54,556 nt of DNA from Deltaproteobacteria bacterium UBA1386 (GTDB lineage Bacteria > Desulfobacterota > Syntrophorhabdia > Syntrophorhabdales > Syntrophorhabdaceae): NCBI GenBank assembly GCA_002305765.1, contig DBQU01000023.1, positions 1 to 54,556 of the forward strand, given 5' to 3'. A model generated the notes under the pieces. It did no database searches. It was not told where the DNA came from and saw nothing but the letters and a program-made list of their open reading frames with translations. Below, one piece after another: positions 7,526 to 15,528 of the stretch. The position numbers were made by a program, and so were the translations under genes. Within the stretch, counting starts at the first letter, position 1, and every line of letters starts with the position of its first letter.

Positions 7526-8857
7526 ATGACACCAGAAAAGAGAAGAGACGCGATCGTTGATATTTTCAGGGCAGGGGTTCGGGCTGTTGATCCGGCGCGG
7601 TCGGTGAAGGAGCATATGCCCTACGTGCTTGACACATGCCGGGAACGGGGCGTGACGGAGGTGGAGGTCATTGCCTTCGGCAAGGGTGCCGCCACCATGG
7701 CGAAGGCGGCCATGGAGGAACTCAACCACAGGGTTCACGCAAGGGGGGTCGTGCTAACCAAGTACGGCCACGCGCATGGTGTTGCCTTTCATGGGGACGT
7801 GGAGGTCTTCGAAGCGGGCCACCCGATACCGGACGAAGCGGGCCACGCGGCGGCGGGGAAGGTCCTCAAGGTTCTTGAGGATGCCGACGAGACCATGCTC
7901 GTCCTCTTCCTCATCTCCGGCGGCGGCTCGGCGCTCCTCACGTCCCCCGCGGAGGGTATGTCCCTTGCCGACAAGCAGGCCGTGACGGACCTCCTGCTGA
8001 AATCCGGCGCCAGCATAGACGAGCTCAACAGGGTACGCAAGCACCTTTCACGCGTGAAAGGCGGCAGGCTGGCGAAGGCCGCCTACCCCGCCCACGGAAT
8101 ATCGCTCATCCTCTCCGACGTGATAGGCGACCGCCTGGACGTCATAGCCTCGGGCCCCACCGCCCCCGACCCCACAACATTCGGGGATGCCCTTGCCGTC
8201 CTGGGAAAATACGATCTCATGGACAAGGTCCCCGCCAACGTTCTGAAAATACTGCACCACGGCGCCACCGGCACCCTGCCCGATACCCCGAAGAGGGACG
8301 ACCCCGTCTTCGCGAACTTCGAGAACATCATAATAGCCGGCAACCAGAAGGCCACAGCCGCCGCGGAGGCCCGCGCCGCGGAACTCGGCTTCAACGCCGT
8401 AGCCCCCGCCAACAACGTGGAGGGCGAAGCAAGCAAGCTGGGCGTCCGCTACGCCCGCGCCATCAGGTCCACCCAGAAATGGATAACCAACGACCCGGCC
8501 CGCCAGAGCATGTGCTTCATCTACGGCGGCGAGCCGACAGTAACGGTAAAAGGGAACGGAAAAGGGGGACGGAATACCGAACTGGCGCTGGCCTTCGCCA
8601 TCGCCGCGGACGGGATGGAGGGAGTTACGTTCCTGTCGGCAGGGACGGACGGGACGGACGGACCGACGGACGCAGCCGGGGCGATAGTGGACGGGGGGAC
8701 GGTGAAGAGGGGGAGAGAGAAGGGGCTCGATGCGCGGGAGTACCTGGAAAGGAATGATTCGTACAGCTTCTTCAAGGAAACGGGGGAGCTATTGATAACG
8801 GGGCCGACGGGGACGAATGTGATGGACCTGGAGATTGTCCTCATAGAAAGGCCATGA
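7526..8857 (+). CDS. Glycerate 2-kinase (GckA/TtuD, MOFRL family)
   Basis: This 443-residue enzyme phosphorylates D-glycerate to 2-phosphoglycerate, feeding lower glycolysis or serine and glyoxylate metabolism in the cytosol. Class II glycerate kinase signatures are all present: AFGKGAATMAKAA, LISGGGSALL, NRVRKHLSRVKGGRLAKAA, SDVIGDRLDVIASGPTAPD, GGRNTELALAFA and SAGTDGTDGPTDAAGAIVD (MOFRL domain). The frame is open to a GTG at 7508, but the ATG at 7526 fits the family start. It has no Shine-Dalgarno sequence and lies 7 nt after a -10 box. A 9-bp-unit repeat begins right after the TGA. Confidence 0.92.
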   Translation: MTPEKRRDAIVDIFRAGVRAVDPARSVKEHMPYVLDTCRERGVTEVEVIAFGKGAATMAKAAMEELNHRVHARGVVLTKYGHAHGVAFHGDVEVFEAGHPIPDEAGHAAAGKVLKVLEDADETMLVLFLISGGGSALLTSPAEGMSLADKQAVTDLLLKSGASIDELNRVRKHLSRVKGGRLAKAAYPAHGISLILSDVIGDRLDVIASGPTAPDPTTFGDALAVLGKYDLMDKVPANVLKILHHGATGTLPDTPKRDDPVFANFENIIIAGNQKATAAAEARAAELGFNAVAPANNVEGEASKLGVRYARAIRSTQKWITNDPARQSMCFIYGGEPTVTVKGNGKGGRNTELALAFAIAADGMEGVTFLSAGTDGTDGPTDAAGAIVDGGTVKRGREKGLDAREYLERNDSYSFFKETGELLITGPTGTNVMDLEIVLIERP

Positions 8858-8925
8858 GGACGCTTGAGCCGCTCGAACCGCTTGAACGAAGAAAAGATGG
8901 CTTGAATGGCAGCCGCTTGAGCGTT
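8858..8925. repeat. TTCAAG 9-bp-unit repeat, site D
   Basis: Directly after the glycerate kinase TGA: GGACGCTTGAGCCGCTCG, AACCGCTTGAACG, then AAGATGGCTTGAATGG and CCGCTTGAGCG. Both blocks point the same way, unlike sites B/C and E. Confidence 0.7.
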
Positions 8926-8962
8926 AACAGATAGAAAGACTTGCGGACTTGTCTCGCACTTG

Positions 8963-9301
8963 TTATTTGCTTCGGCTCACCATGTATGCTACGGCGTTGC
9001 CGACCTGGGCATCCGTCAGCTTGGGGTTTCCGCCCTTCTTCGGCATCATGCCTTTCTTGCCGCGAAAACCGTTTATGGCCCTTGTCACCATTACATCCAT
9101 GCCCTGCTTGATACGAGCGGCCCAGGCGGCTTTATCGCCCACTTTTGGCGCTCCCATCATGCCCGCTTTATGGCACATGGCACAGGTTGCATCGTACGTG
9201 GCCTTTCCGGCCAGTTTATCGTACCTGGCGGATGAGGCATTGGTCGCTCCCATGCATACGATCGATACTGCAAACAGCGCGATGGAAACAAAACGGAACA
9301 T
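8963..9301 (-). CDS. Small periplasmic class I cytochrome c (c5-like)
   Basis: This is a monohaem electron carrier of 112 residues. A signal peptide of about 24 residues is followed by CAMCH (covalent haem attachment), a following segment AGMMGAPKVGDKAAWAARI, and the distal methionine in KKGMMPKKGGNPKLTDAQV, with a C-terminal helix AVAYMVSR. The pattern HKAGMMGAPKVGD...MMPKKGG is that of cytochrome c5/c555. AGGGGG precedes the ATG, and an excellent TTGACA-17-TATAGT promoter lies at 9338-9366. The gene stands alone, so its redox partner is unknown. Confidence 0.93.
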   Translation of the reverse strand: MFRFVSIALFAVSIVCMGATNASSARYDKLAGKATYDATCAMCHKAGMMGAPKVGDKAAWAARIKQGMDVMVTRAINGFRGKKGMMPKKGGNPKLTDAQVGNAVAYMVSRSK

Positions 9302-9337
9302 GGCATGACCCCCTTTCAGTTTGCATCGATTTAAAAC

Positions 9338-9366
9338 ACTATAGAATTATCAATTCCGTATGTCAA
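9338..9366 (-). promoter_or_regulatory. Sigma-70 promoter of the cytochrome c gene
   Basis: On the minus strand, TTGACA (9366-9361), a 17-bp spacer and TATAGT (9343-9338). The predicted leader is about 30 nt with AGGGGGT before the ATG. Confidence 0.75.
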
Positions 9367-9425
9367 ACGATACAGAAATATGCCAGACTGAATGCCGGGG
9401 GGTCGTTAGAAAGAAAAGGTTTTAT

Positions 9426-9598
9426 GTCTCGCCCGCTTTGCTCGAGTCCGCGGAGGGCGTGGAGAAATGAATAAAAGATCGCGGCCGGATTTCGGAGCCC
9501 ACCAAGATCCGGCCGCCTTTGCATCCCGTCTGTGACGGGAGGCAAAACATAGGGTTTTCTCTGTGTCCTCCGCGGACTTGAGCGACGCGGGCGAGAGG
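9426..9598. repeat. MITE-like element, copy II
   Basis: About 173 bp. Terminal inverted repeats at 9428-9456 and 9567-9595 match at 26 of 29 positions. The 73-nt core (9477-9549) has stem GCGGCCGGAT/ATCCGGCCGC around a loop containing CGGAGCC, then TTTGCATCCCGTC-TGT-GACGGGAGGCAAAA. The core matches copy I, with compensated stem changes. It lies upstream of the cytochrome c promoter, so it is not in that gene's leader; it is 3' of the DJ-1 gene. On the minus strand the GC stem is followed by GATCTTTTATT, so it could terminate that gene. Confidence 0.7.
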
Positions 9599-9769
9599 CA
9601 AGTCTTTGATATTCTTTATCCCGTCGGACGTGTTTGTGAGGAAAGTGAACGCTGGAGGGGAGTGAATGATTGGGGCTGTTGTCCTCTCCGCGACGCGCCG
9701 GTATCCTGTGAAAGGACGTCAAATGCGAGTGATGGGAAGGAAATCCCTTCGGCCCCACGTGATGGACGA

Positions 9770-10279
9770 TCATGCAAGCTTTTTCAGCGATGCCTTGATA
9801 AAAGCCGGGAGGTCCGCGGGGCTTCTGCTTGATATCAGGTTGCCATCCTCCACGAGTTCACGGTCCTCGAAATCAGCGCCCGCGTTGATGATGTCCTGGA
9901 CGATCGATTTCCAGCCCGTGATCTTTTTTCCCTTAAGGACGTTCGCCGTGATAAGCAGCTGTGGTCCGTGGCAGATCACGAATACGGGCCTGCCGCTCTC
10001 CACGAATTCCTTCGCGAACCGGACCGCGTCTGCGTCCACCCTCAGCTTGTCGGGAGAGTAACCGCCGGGAATAAGAAGCGCGTCAAACTCGTCTGCATAC
10101 ACGTCCTTCACCGCCTTTTCGACCTTCACCGCCGTCCCGGACGCCTTCCCCGTGACGGTCTTGCCGGCCGAAAGCCCGATATGCACGAGCGCATGTCCCG
10201 CCTCCCTGAATGCCTTCGCCGGCTCGGTATACTCCGAATCCTCGAACATATCCGCGATGATCACCGCGATCTTCGCCAT
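9770..10279 (-). CDS. DJ-1/PfpI-family protein (class I glutamine amidotransferase-like)
   Basis: This 169-residue protein of the PfpI/YhbO branch has proposed roles as a glyoxalase/deglycase or stress chaperone-protease. The nucleophilic cysteine lies in VFVICHGPQLL, and the nucleophile-elbow neighbours LLIPGGYSPDKLR and GWKSIVQDIINAGADFEDRELVEDGNLISSR are typical. The start at 10279 is chosen because AGGAGG lies upstream on the minus strand; the frame is open for 11 more codons. It is probably monocistronic. The 470-bp space after it holds the second MITE-like element. Confidence 0.9.
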   Translation of the reverse strand: MAKIAVIIADMFEDSEYTEPAKAFREAGHALVHIGLSAGKTVTGKASGTAVKVEKAVKDVYADEFDALLIPGGYSPDKLRVDADAVRFAKEFVESGRPVFVICHGPQLLITANVLKGKKITGWKSIVQDIINAGADFEDRELVEDGNLISSRSPADLPAFIKASLKKLA

Positions 10280-10314
10280 TGTCCTCGCCTCCTGTCTTTC
10301 GTTTCTTTCCAACC

Positions 10315-10455
10315 TCAGCTAAACGTAAGCACAGCGGTGGTACCCGTCAACCATCCCGGGGGATCCGGGGAGGACCTACAGTATGTTGTGCCGAGCCTGT
10401 CAAGCTCGCCAATAAACTCCCTGTCCAATGTGACGGCCATCTTTTCCTTGCCCAT
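10315..10455 (-). pseudogene. Truncated ribbon-helix-helix (CopG-type) antitoxin
   Basis: The first 22 residues, beginning MGKEKMAVTLDREFIGELDR, match the beta-strand and first helix of CopG/RHH antitoxins. After that the frame continues as an unrelated low-quality sequence and stops at 46 residues, so the second helix is lost. GGAGGAGAG stands right before the ATG, and a palindrome GTATGA-6-TCATAC lies 15 bp upstream, as in autoregulated antitoxin operators. No toxin gene follows. It may be a decayed toxin-antitoxin remnant or a start fused to foreign sequence. Confidence 0.55.
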
Positions 10456-10470
10456 CTCTCCTCCACAATA

Positions 10471-10488
10471 GTATGACATATATCATAC
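10471..10488. promoter_or_regulatory. Palindromic operator of the RHH remnant
   Basis: GTATGA and TCATAC separated by 6 bp, located just upstream of the ribosome-binding site of the truncated antitoxin gene. Confidence 0.5.
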
Positions 10489-10507
10489 CAGCGATGCCTG
10501 TCACGCC

Positions 10508-10620
10508 GGGGCAACTGACCCTCTCAGATTGGGGAACTGACCCTGGAAGTGATACAATAAATGTGAGCCGGTCATGAAGAATGCGACCCGATTTATATGT
10601 GGCTGAAAATGTGACCGGCC
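10508..10620. mobile_element. Possible insertion-sequence end remnant
   Basis: Several short related words recur: GGGGCAACTGACCCT, GGGGAACTGACCCT, GCCGGTCA (10567-10574) and its inverse TGACCGGC (10612-10619). Multiple repeated GTGACC/TGACCC words are typical of IS21-like ends. No transposase is present, so this is only a tentative call. Confidence 0.25.
10529..10558 (+). promoter_or_regulatory. Possible promoter of the sensor kinase gene
   Basis: TTGGGG (10529-10534), 18 bp and TACAAT (10553-10558). The -35 hexamer is poor and it lies inside the suspected IS remnant. Confidence 0.3.
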
Positions 10621-10627
10621 CCTGGAT

Positions 10628-11647
10628 ATGCTGATGAAAGCAGGAGGAAAAAGGGATTGGATATTCATCGGCGCCGTCATCGTCCTTGTCACGGCGCTGC
10701 ACTTCCTTGTGCTTGCAAGACATTCACCGCTCGTTGTCCTTGAGGAACTGTATTATGTACCGCTGCTCCTCGGAGCTTTGCGCTTCGGTTTGAAAGGAGC
10801 CCTTGTGGTGTATGTCCTTGTTTCCGTGCTTCATATCCCTTTCTTTTTTGGTGAATGGACGGCTTCTCCGATAGGCGTGGCAGACAGGGTGCTTCATTTC
10901 GTTTTTTCGGGGATATTTGCCTTCACGGCCGGGTTCCTCGTTGATCGCGAGCGGAGAAAGAGAGAGCAGGCGGAAAGAGAAAGGTACCTTGCCGGGGTCG
11001 GAATGGCGGCCACAACGATCGTGCACGACCTGAGGAACCAGCTTCATCTTATTCTCGGGTACGGGTTGCGCATCCAGAAGGGCAAGGGAGACATCGACGC
11101 CTCCGTTCAGGTGATCGTTGATTCCGCTCGAAGCATGGAAAGAATCGTCCATGACGTGCTCGATTTTGCGAGGCCGGTCCGGCTGGAACTGAAGGAAGAG
11201 GACGCCCGGGCCATCGTCAGCCGGGTGCGTGATCTGTGCGCGAAAAAGGCGGAGGAAAAGGACGTTCTCCTGTCCCTCGATCTCCCCGCCGAGCCGACGC
11301 TCGTCATGGTGGACGGCGAGCAGATACAGCGAGCCCTGGTCAGTCTCGTCAACAATGCCATTGAAGCCTCTGATGCCGGTCACAACGTCGTCGTTACCGT
11401 AGCGCGCAGAAAAACCCACCTCGTTATCACGGTCAGAGACCACGGATCCGGCATGGACAAAGAAACGCTCGAAAGGCTCTTTACCCCTTTCTTTACGACG
11501 AAGAAGGGTGGAAACGGCCTCGGAATGAGCATTGCGAAGAAGATCATTGAGGCGCACGACGCAACGATACGAATAGAGAGCGAACAGGGAAAAGGCACGG
11601 AGGCAACGCTGGTTGTATCGTATGAGGACAAGCGGAAAACAGGATGA
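10628..11647 (+). CDS. Membrane sensor histidine kinase
   Basis: This 339-residue kinase has an N-terminal membrane part (about residues 10-105) with four likely helices and a short basic linker DRERRKREQAERER. A HisKA-like dimerisation domain follows, with the phospho-accepting H133 in TTIVHDLRNQLHLILGY, then a HATPase_c domain with N box NNAIEAS, G1 DHGSGMD, F box FTPFFTTKKGGNGLGM. There is no periplasmic sensor domain of note and no PAS, so the signal is probably membrane-linked. No response-regulator gene is adjacent, so it is an orphan kinase here. The ribosome-binding site is weak; the codon-3 ATG is an alternative start. Confidence 0.88.
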   Translation: MLMKAGGKRDWIFIGAVIVLVTALHFLVLARHSPLVVLEELYYVPLLLGALRFGLKGALVVYVLVSVLHIPFFFGEWTASPIGVADRVLHFVFSGIFAFTAGFLVDRERRKREQAERERYLAGVGMAATTIVHDLRNQLHLILGYGLRIQKGKGDIDASVQVIVDSARSMERIVHDVLDFARPVRLELKEEDARAIVSRVRDLCAKKAEEKDVLLSLDLPAEPTLVMVDGEQIQRALVSLVNNAIEASDAGHNVVVTVARRKTHLVITVRDHGSGMDKETLERLFTPFFTTKKGGNGLGMSIAKKIIEAHDATIRIESEQGKGTEATLVVSYEDKRKTG

Positions 11648-11841
11648 GTGAACAGGAGAGGCAGGTGACAGAGCTTCCCACGCGCCCTCACCGCTTTGTT
11701 TTTCGGGTTCGATCCAGATCGAAATGAGAAGACCGATAAAAGTGCCTGTGGCGAGCGGCCTCTTGTTCTGCTAGAATCAAGTAAGGGAGGGAAACAGAAC
11801 TGCAGCACCGAATGTGCCTGTGAAGGATGAAGGGGGTAAGT

Positions 11842-11949
11842 ATGGGAGATAAGGGTAAGAAGGACAAGGAAAAGGGTCAGAAACAAAACGTCCGGAAGCA
11901 GCAGCAAAAGGAAGCGAAGAAGCAGGAAAAGCAGCCGAAAAGAACTTGA
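11842..11949 (+). CDS. Lysine-rich small protein (35 residues)
   Basis: This short gene starts MGDKGKKDKEKGQKQNVRKQ and ends QPKRT. It is almost entirely Lys/Gln/Glu and must be disordered or nucleic-acid binding. AGGGGG stands 5 nt before the ATG. It lies 51 bp upstream of the cold-shock gene on the same strand, so the two may be co-transcribed. I recall similar lysine-rich short proteins in related bacteria, but no function is known to me. Confidence 0.6.
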   Translation: MGDKGKKDKEKGQKQNVRKQQQKEAKKQEKQPKRT

Positions 11950-12000
11950 TGGTTCAATCCGTCGCATTTTCGCAAAAGAGAGTATCTCTAAGGAGAAAAG

Positions 12001-12201
12001 ATGCCAGAAGGAAGAGTGAAGTGGTTCAATGATTCAAAGGGGTTCGGTTTTATCGAGCAGGAAGGCGGCAAGGACGTTTTCGTCCACCATTCCGCTATCC
12101 AGGGAGAAGGTTACAGATCACTGTCCGAGGGCGACCGGGTCAGCTTCGATGTCGTCCAGGGCCAAAAAGGCCCCGCAGCAGAAAACGTCCGCAAGCTCTA
12201 A
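12001..12201 (+). CDS. Cold-shock domain protein (CspA family)
   Basis: This 66-residue single OB-fold RNA/DNA chaperone has RNP1 KGFGFIEQ and RNP2 DVFVHHSAI, intact for nucleic-acid binding. The family melts secondary structure in mRNA and antiterminates transcription. The length is standard. AAGGAG precedes the ATG by 5 nt, and an intrinsic terminator follows 27 bp after the stop. Confidence 0.96.
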   Translation: MPEGRVKWFNDSKGFGFIEQEGGKDVFVHHSAIQGEGYRSLSEGDRVSFDVVQGQKGPAAENVRKL

Positions 12202-12227
12202 AACCTAAAGAACTTCATCCTGCACCC

Positions 12228-12256
12228 AAAGGCCCCCACCCAGGGGGCCTTTTTTT
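12228..12256 (+). terminator. Rho-independent terminator after the cold-shock gene
   Basis: A 10-bp stem AAAGGCCCCC/GGGGGCCTTT with a 5-nt loop, ending in a run of seven T. Confidence 0.9.
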
Positions 12257-12313
12257 ACATTCAAGGGGCGGATAGGCGACGTGACCACAAGGCCAATGCG
12301 GGACACGTCTTTT

Positions 12314-12835
12314 CTACCCCCTCAACGCGGTAACGATGGTTCTCATGGCCCCGATGATGTCCTTGAGGGCGTGGCCGAGCCTTTCCTTCACCAGGGGCCA
12401 CGTTGCACCGGAGTCCCCCAATTCCCTCACGGTCTGACCGGCGGCCCTCAGCCTCTGCTCCAGCCCCTCTATTTGTTCCATGCACTGTGCCCTTATCTCT
12501 TCCTTCGATGCCTCAGCGCGCTCCCTGAGGGCCGCGAGGGCCGCGTTGCACTCCCTGAGCTGCGCCTCGATCTCATCGGCGGGCGAGGCGTTCGCATCGA
12601 CATTCCCTTCCGTTTCGCTCCCGTCAGACCCTTCCAACTTCGAAAACTCCTCGTCGTACCTGTCATCTAGCTCCTTCATTTTTCTGTCCATCGTCGATTC
12701 AAGTTTATGGACGAAATCGTCTTTTCCCGCGTTCAGGCCGGCCGAGCCCCCGGCCGGTTCCGTCGATCTGTCTGTTGCTGTGCCCGATGCGCCTGACGAG
12801 GTGAGCTTGCCTGTAAACCGATCTCTTTCTTCCAT
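12314..12835 (-). CDS. Hypothetical coiled-coil protein
   Basis: This 173-residue protein is not recognised. The first 45 residues are Ser/Gly/Thr-rich and probably disordered. From about residue 45 charged heptad-like helices dominate (KLESTMDRKMKELDDRYDEE, then IEAQLRECNAALAALRERAE and MEQIEGLEQRLRAAGQTV). The C-terminus is a basic amphipathic helix (LKDIIGAMRTIVTALRG). It has no signal peptide. GGAGGGCAC precedes the chosen ATG; the frame is open 13 codons further. It is convergent with the cold-shock gene. Confidence 0.6.
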   Translation of the reverse strand: MEERDRFTGKLTSSGASGTATDRSTEPAGGSAGLNAGKDDFVHKLESTMDRKMKELDDRYDEEFSKLEGSDGSETEGNVDANASPADEIEAQLRECNAALAALRERAEASKEEIRAQCMEQIEGLEQRLRAAGQTVRELGDSGATWPLVKERLGHALKDIIGAMRTIVTALRG

Positions 12836-13057
12836 GTGCCCTCCCGAGTCGCTTTTTCCAGAACCGTAACGCATGGTGAAGGCCCCTTCAAGGTGGTCAG
12901 CCGCGGACGCCCGTTAACTGCTATTCTGCGGTTCTCCCATGGGGCCGATCTCAGCGTGAAGATCGATCGTTCTTTCCCCTTGTTCCGCGTCTGTCTCCTG
13001 AACAAATATATCGGCAACGCTAAGGAGTGATGATGGGACGAAGGGTCGGAAAAGACC

Positions 13058-13681
13058 CTACTTGCTATCTTTGGTCACGCATTGCGTTCCGTACGGGGTC
13101 CGGTCCGTGATCGACCGTCCCCCCGGGTCCCTGGACCTTATTTCGTTCGCGCGGGCTTGAACCAGATCGGCATCCTGGTCCTTGCCGCAGCGGCGCAATG
13201 CCTCTGCGTACTCGTCGAGGATAACGGAGAACTCCGCCGGAGCTTTGGCAGAGGCATTGATCTGCTCCAATGCTTCTATTGCACGCCTGTAATATTGCGC
13301 GCTCCTGTCGTACTGTTTTTGGTTGAATTTCATGCGCGATAGTTCAACCAGGGACATGTGCTCGGGGCCACCGGCTTGGCGGTCAAGCTCGTAGGCCTTC
13401 AATAGATACGTTTCGGACTGATCCCAGAAACACTGAACGCCGAGGGCTCTGCCGTACTCATAATTGAACACGGCGAGGTGTTGGGATGATGCCCCCGCCA
13501 GCTGCGCGTTGACCAATGCCTGAGCCCACTCGGTCCTTGCGGTTGCCCAGTCCCCCGCCTTGCTGGCTGCCGCGGCGGCGTTAGCGTGGCGCCTTGCGTT
13601 TGCCGTATTGATGGCGTTGGCACCGCCAGTTACGGGAAGTGCTATCAGAAGAGCAACCGCCAGACACTTGACCAGCTTCAT
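13058..13681 (-). CDS. Secreted TPR-like protein
   Basis: This 207-residue protein begins with a clear signal peptide (MKLVKCLAVALLIALPVTGG, cleavage after ANA). The rest is helical with three or four tetratricopeptide-like pairs, for example GDWATARTEWAQALVNAQLA, LLKAYELDRQAGGPEHMSLV and AQYYRRAIEALEQIN. TPR proteins are scaffolds, and the partner is unknown. AGGGG precedes the chosen ATG; upstream in-frame starts would put a charged leader before the signal peptide. It is followed and preceded by other small exported or unknown genes on the same strand. Confidence 0.7.
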   Translation of the reverse strand: MKLVKCLAVALLIALPVTGGANAINTANARRHANAAAAASKAGDWATARTEWAQALVNAQLAGASSQHLAVFNYEYGRALGVQCFWDQSETYLLKAYELDRQAGGPEHMSLVELSRMKFNQKQYDRSAQYYRRAIEALEQINASAKAPAEFSVILDEYAEALRRCGKDQDADLVQARANEIRSRDPGGRSITDRTPYGTQCVTKDSK

Positions 13682-13751
13682 AGTACCCCTGCGCTCTTTC
13701 TTCATACCTGCGTAGTTCTCTCCGGTCTTCCCAACGAAAATGCCCTTCGGC

Positions 13752-14015
13752 TTACTGCCTGGATTCCTTTTCCAGATCAACTATGTATTTCTGGCTTCCG
13801 TCGGGGTAGGGAGGGCTGCGTAATTGCCCATGCCACAGGTTGCCCTTGCCGTCCCTGAAATAAGCGTCGCAGGATACGCTGTCCTCATTGTCCGGGTTGT
13901 CCCGTATGCAGTCGAAACCCGCGCAGGCGGCAACGTACTCAACCACCTCGCCGTAGCACTCGTCGTAATCCGACATTCCAGGCGGTATGACCACCATTAT
14001 GCTTTGACATTTCAT
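13752..14015 (-). CDS. Hypothetical small protein (87 residues)
   Basis: Not recognised. It begins MKCQSIMVVIPPGMSDYDEC and has six cysteines, several acidic stretches (DNPDNEDSVSCDAYFRDGKG) and many aromatic residues. GGAGGG precedes the ATG at a good distance. It ends 70 bp before the secreted TPR-like gene on the same strand, which suggests an operon. No signal peptide or membrane segment is evident. Confidence 0.55.
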   Translation of the reverse strand: MKCQSIMVVIPPGMSDYDECYGEVVEYVAACAGFDCIRDNPDNEDSVSCDAYFRDGKGNLWHGQLRSPPYPDGSQKYIVDLEKESRQ

Positions 14016-14184
14016 CTTGTCACCCTCCGTTCCCTTGTACAATACGTCTAAAATGGTAATCCGATAACCTGCGGCATATCAACAGGATTTTGCCGTCCAT
14101 CAGACGGAGGCCGGCCGGGCGTCTCCGGAAGTCATTCTCCTCTTGAATGTTGCATAAGAGATCCTTCTGTGTCACGATGGGAGT

Positions 14185-15471
14185 ATGAGACGTTGCAGGA
14201 CCATCGTTTGTCTGGCTTTTTTGCTCTGTCTCTGGCCGCTTGCCTCTTTTGCGGACAGTAGCGGGTCCACGGTGACGACGATGGACACGTACCCCAGGCA
14301 GTACGTCGAGGAGAAGTACCGGAGCTTCATCAAGGTCTCGGAGAGGATCTTCACGCGGTACCCCAACGCCGAGGCAGGATATGGCCTGAACGACGACAAC
14401 GAAATGCGGCGCATGCTCGAGAACATTCCGCTCTACCGTCAGAAGATCGTTGAATGCCAGCGGATCAACGTGTCGCTGTCCCGGCTCACATCCGTCGAAG
14501 TGCTCGACCGGGAGTATTTCAAGCTCAACAATGCCAGAGAGAACCTTGCGGCACGTCTCCCCACGTTCAAGGCAAGGTCGGAAGCGGTCCTGGCAAAAGA
14601 GAGAGAGGCCCTGAGCTACTCCGCCCGGGCGTGTTCGGCGCCGTCACCTTCCGCCGCGAAAGAGGATTCGGGAAGGGCGGTGCAGGCGGCACGAGAGGCC
14701 ATTGAAAATTACAGGACTCTGCGGAACATGTTCGACTGGGAGAAACTCAAGAAGCAAAGAGAGGATGTGGCAAGGATCGATGGCGACCTCAGGCAGCTGG
14801 ACAGACTGGAAGAGGAGTACCGCAGCGCCTATAACGCGGCAAACAATGTGTATCACAACAAGCTGCAAGGCGTCTGGACCAGCACCTATTTCACCGAGAA
14901 ACGCAGAAAACTGGACGAGTTTGTCCGCAGCCTGGAGGCAGACTATCAGGGTCTGCTGGATTTGTTGAGGCCGTACCGGGACCAGCCGTGGGGACTCGCG
15001 ATGTGGAACAGGGTGCAGCGCGATTACCGCATCGCCCGGAAGATCAGAACAGACTTTCCCGAGGAGAGATGGGAACAGCACCTGTACGGCAGGATAAATG
15101 TCCTGTTAAGCCCGGAGGGCAACGGCTGCCCGCAGCCGGGCCGCGGCAAGATGTGCTCATCGCGCGAGATCGATGTTTACAACGGCTACGTCAGGGAGGT
15201 CCAGAGTATCGGGCAGAGGTCATACGCTCTGGCGAAGAGTGCCCAGGACCACGCGAAGCGCGCCCTCGAATGCAGCGGACGGATGCCCGAACCCAAACCG
15301 GCGCGGCCATCGGGCACCCAAAGGCCTCCACCATCACCGCCCGCGGACAGTGCGGGCTGCCGCGCCAACGAGCAGAAATGCGGGACCTGGTGCTGCCAGC
15401 GGGGAGTTTCCTGCTTCGACGCGTACTCCATGAAGATGGCGATATCCCAGGGCCGGTGCCGAACGCCTTAG
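14185..15471 (+). CDS. Secreted coiled-coil protein with Cys-rich tail
   Basis: This is an unrecognised exported protein of 428 residues. Residues 1-24 form a signal peptide (RTIVCLAFLLCLWPLASFAD). The body, about 30-360, is helical and highly charged with coiled-coil character. A Pro-rich linker (PEPKPARPSGTQRPPPSPP) leads to a C-terminal knot-like segment with seven cysteines (CRANEQKCGTWCCQRGVSC...GRC). Such small Cys domains on linkers often bind surfaces or carbohydrates, but that is inference. It is followed by another secreted Cys-rich gene. Confidence 0.65.
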   Translation: MRRCRTIVCLAFLLCLWPLASFADSSGSTVTTMDTYPRQYVEEKYRSFIKVSERIFTRYPNAEAGYGLNDDNEMRRMLENIPLYRQKIVECQRINVSLSRLTSVEVLDREYFKLNNARENLAARLPTFKARSEAVLAKEREALSYSARACSAPSPSAAKEDSGRAVQAAREAIENYRTLRNMFDWEKLKKQREDVARIDGDLRQLDRLEEEYRSAYNAANNVYHNKLQGVWTSTYFTEKRRKLDEFVRSLEADYQGLLDLLRPYRDQPWGLAMWNRVQRDYRIARKIRTDFPEERWEQHLYGRINVLLSPEGNGCPQPGRGKMCSSREIDVYNGYVREVQSIGQRSYALAKSAQDHAKRALECSGRMPEPKPARPSGTQRPPPSPPADSAGCRANEQKCGTWCCQRGVSCFDAYSMKMAISQGRCRTP

Positions 15472-15528
15472 GAAGGGTTGCCCCGGAGCCCCATCACGGG
15501 TGACGCGGCGAACCGCCTAATGTAGTCT

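Noticed and set aside
9426..9598. Reading copy II as a riboswitch of the cytochrome c gene
   Set aside because: The cytochrome promoter (9338-9366) lies downstream of the element, so it is not in that mRNA leader; the sequence also does not fit the cyclic-di-GMP riboswitch consensus.
11643..11728. 27-codon frame starting in the sensor kinase stop (ATGA), MSEQERQVTELPTRPHRF...
   Set aside because: Overlapping start is tempting, but the peptide looks like no response regulator and has no conserved feature I can see.
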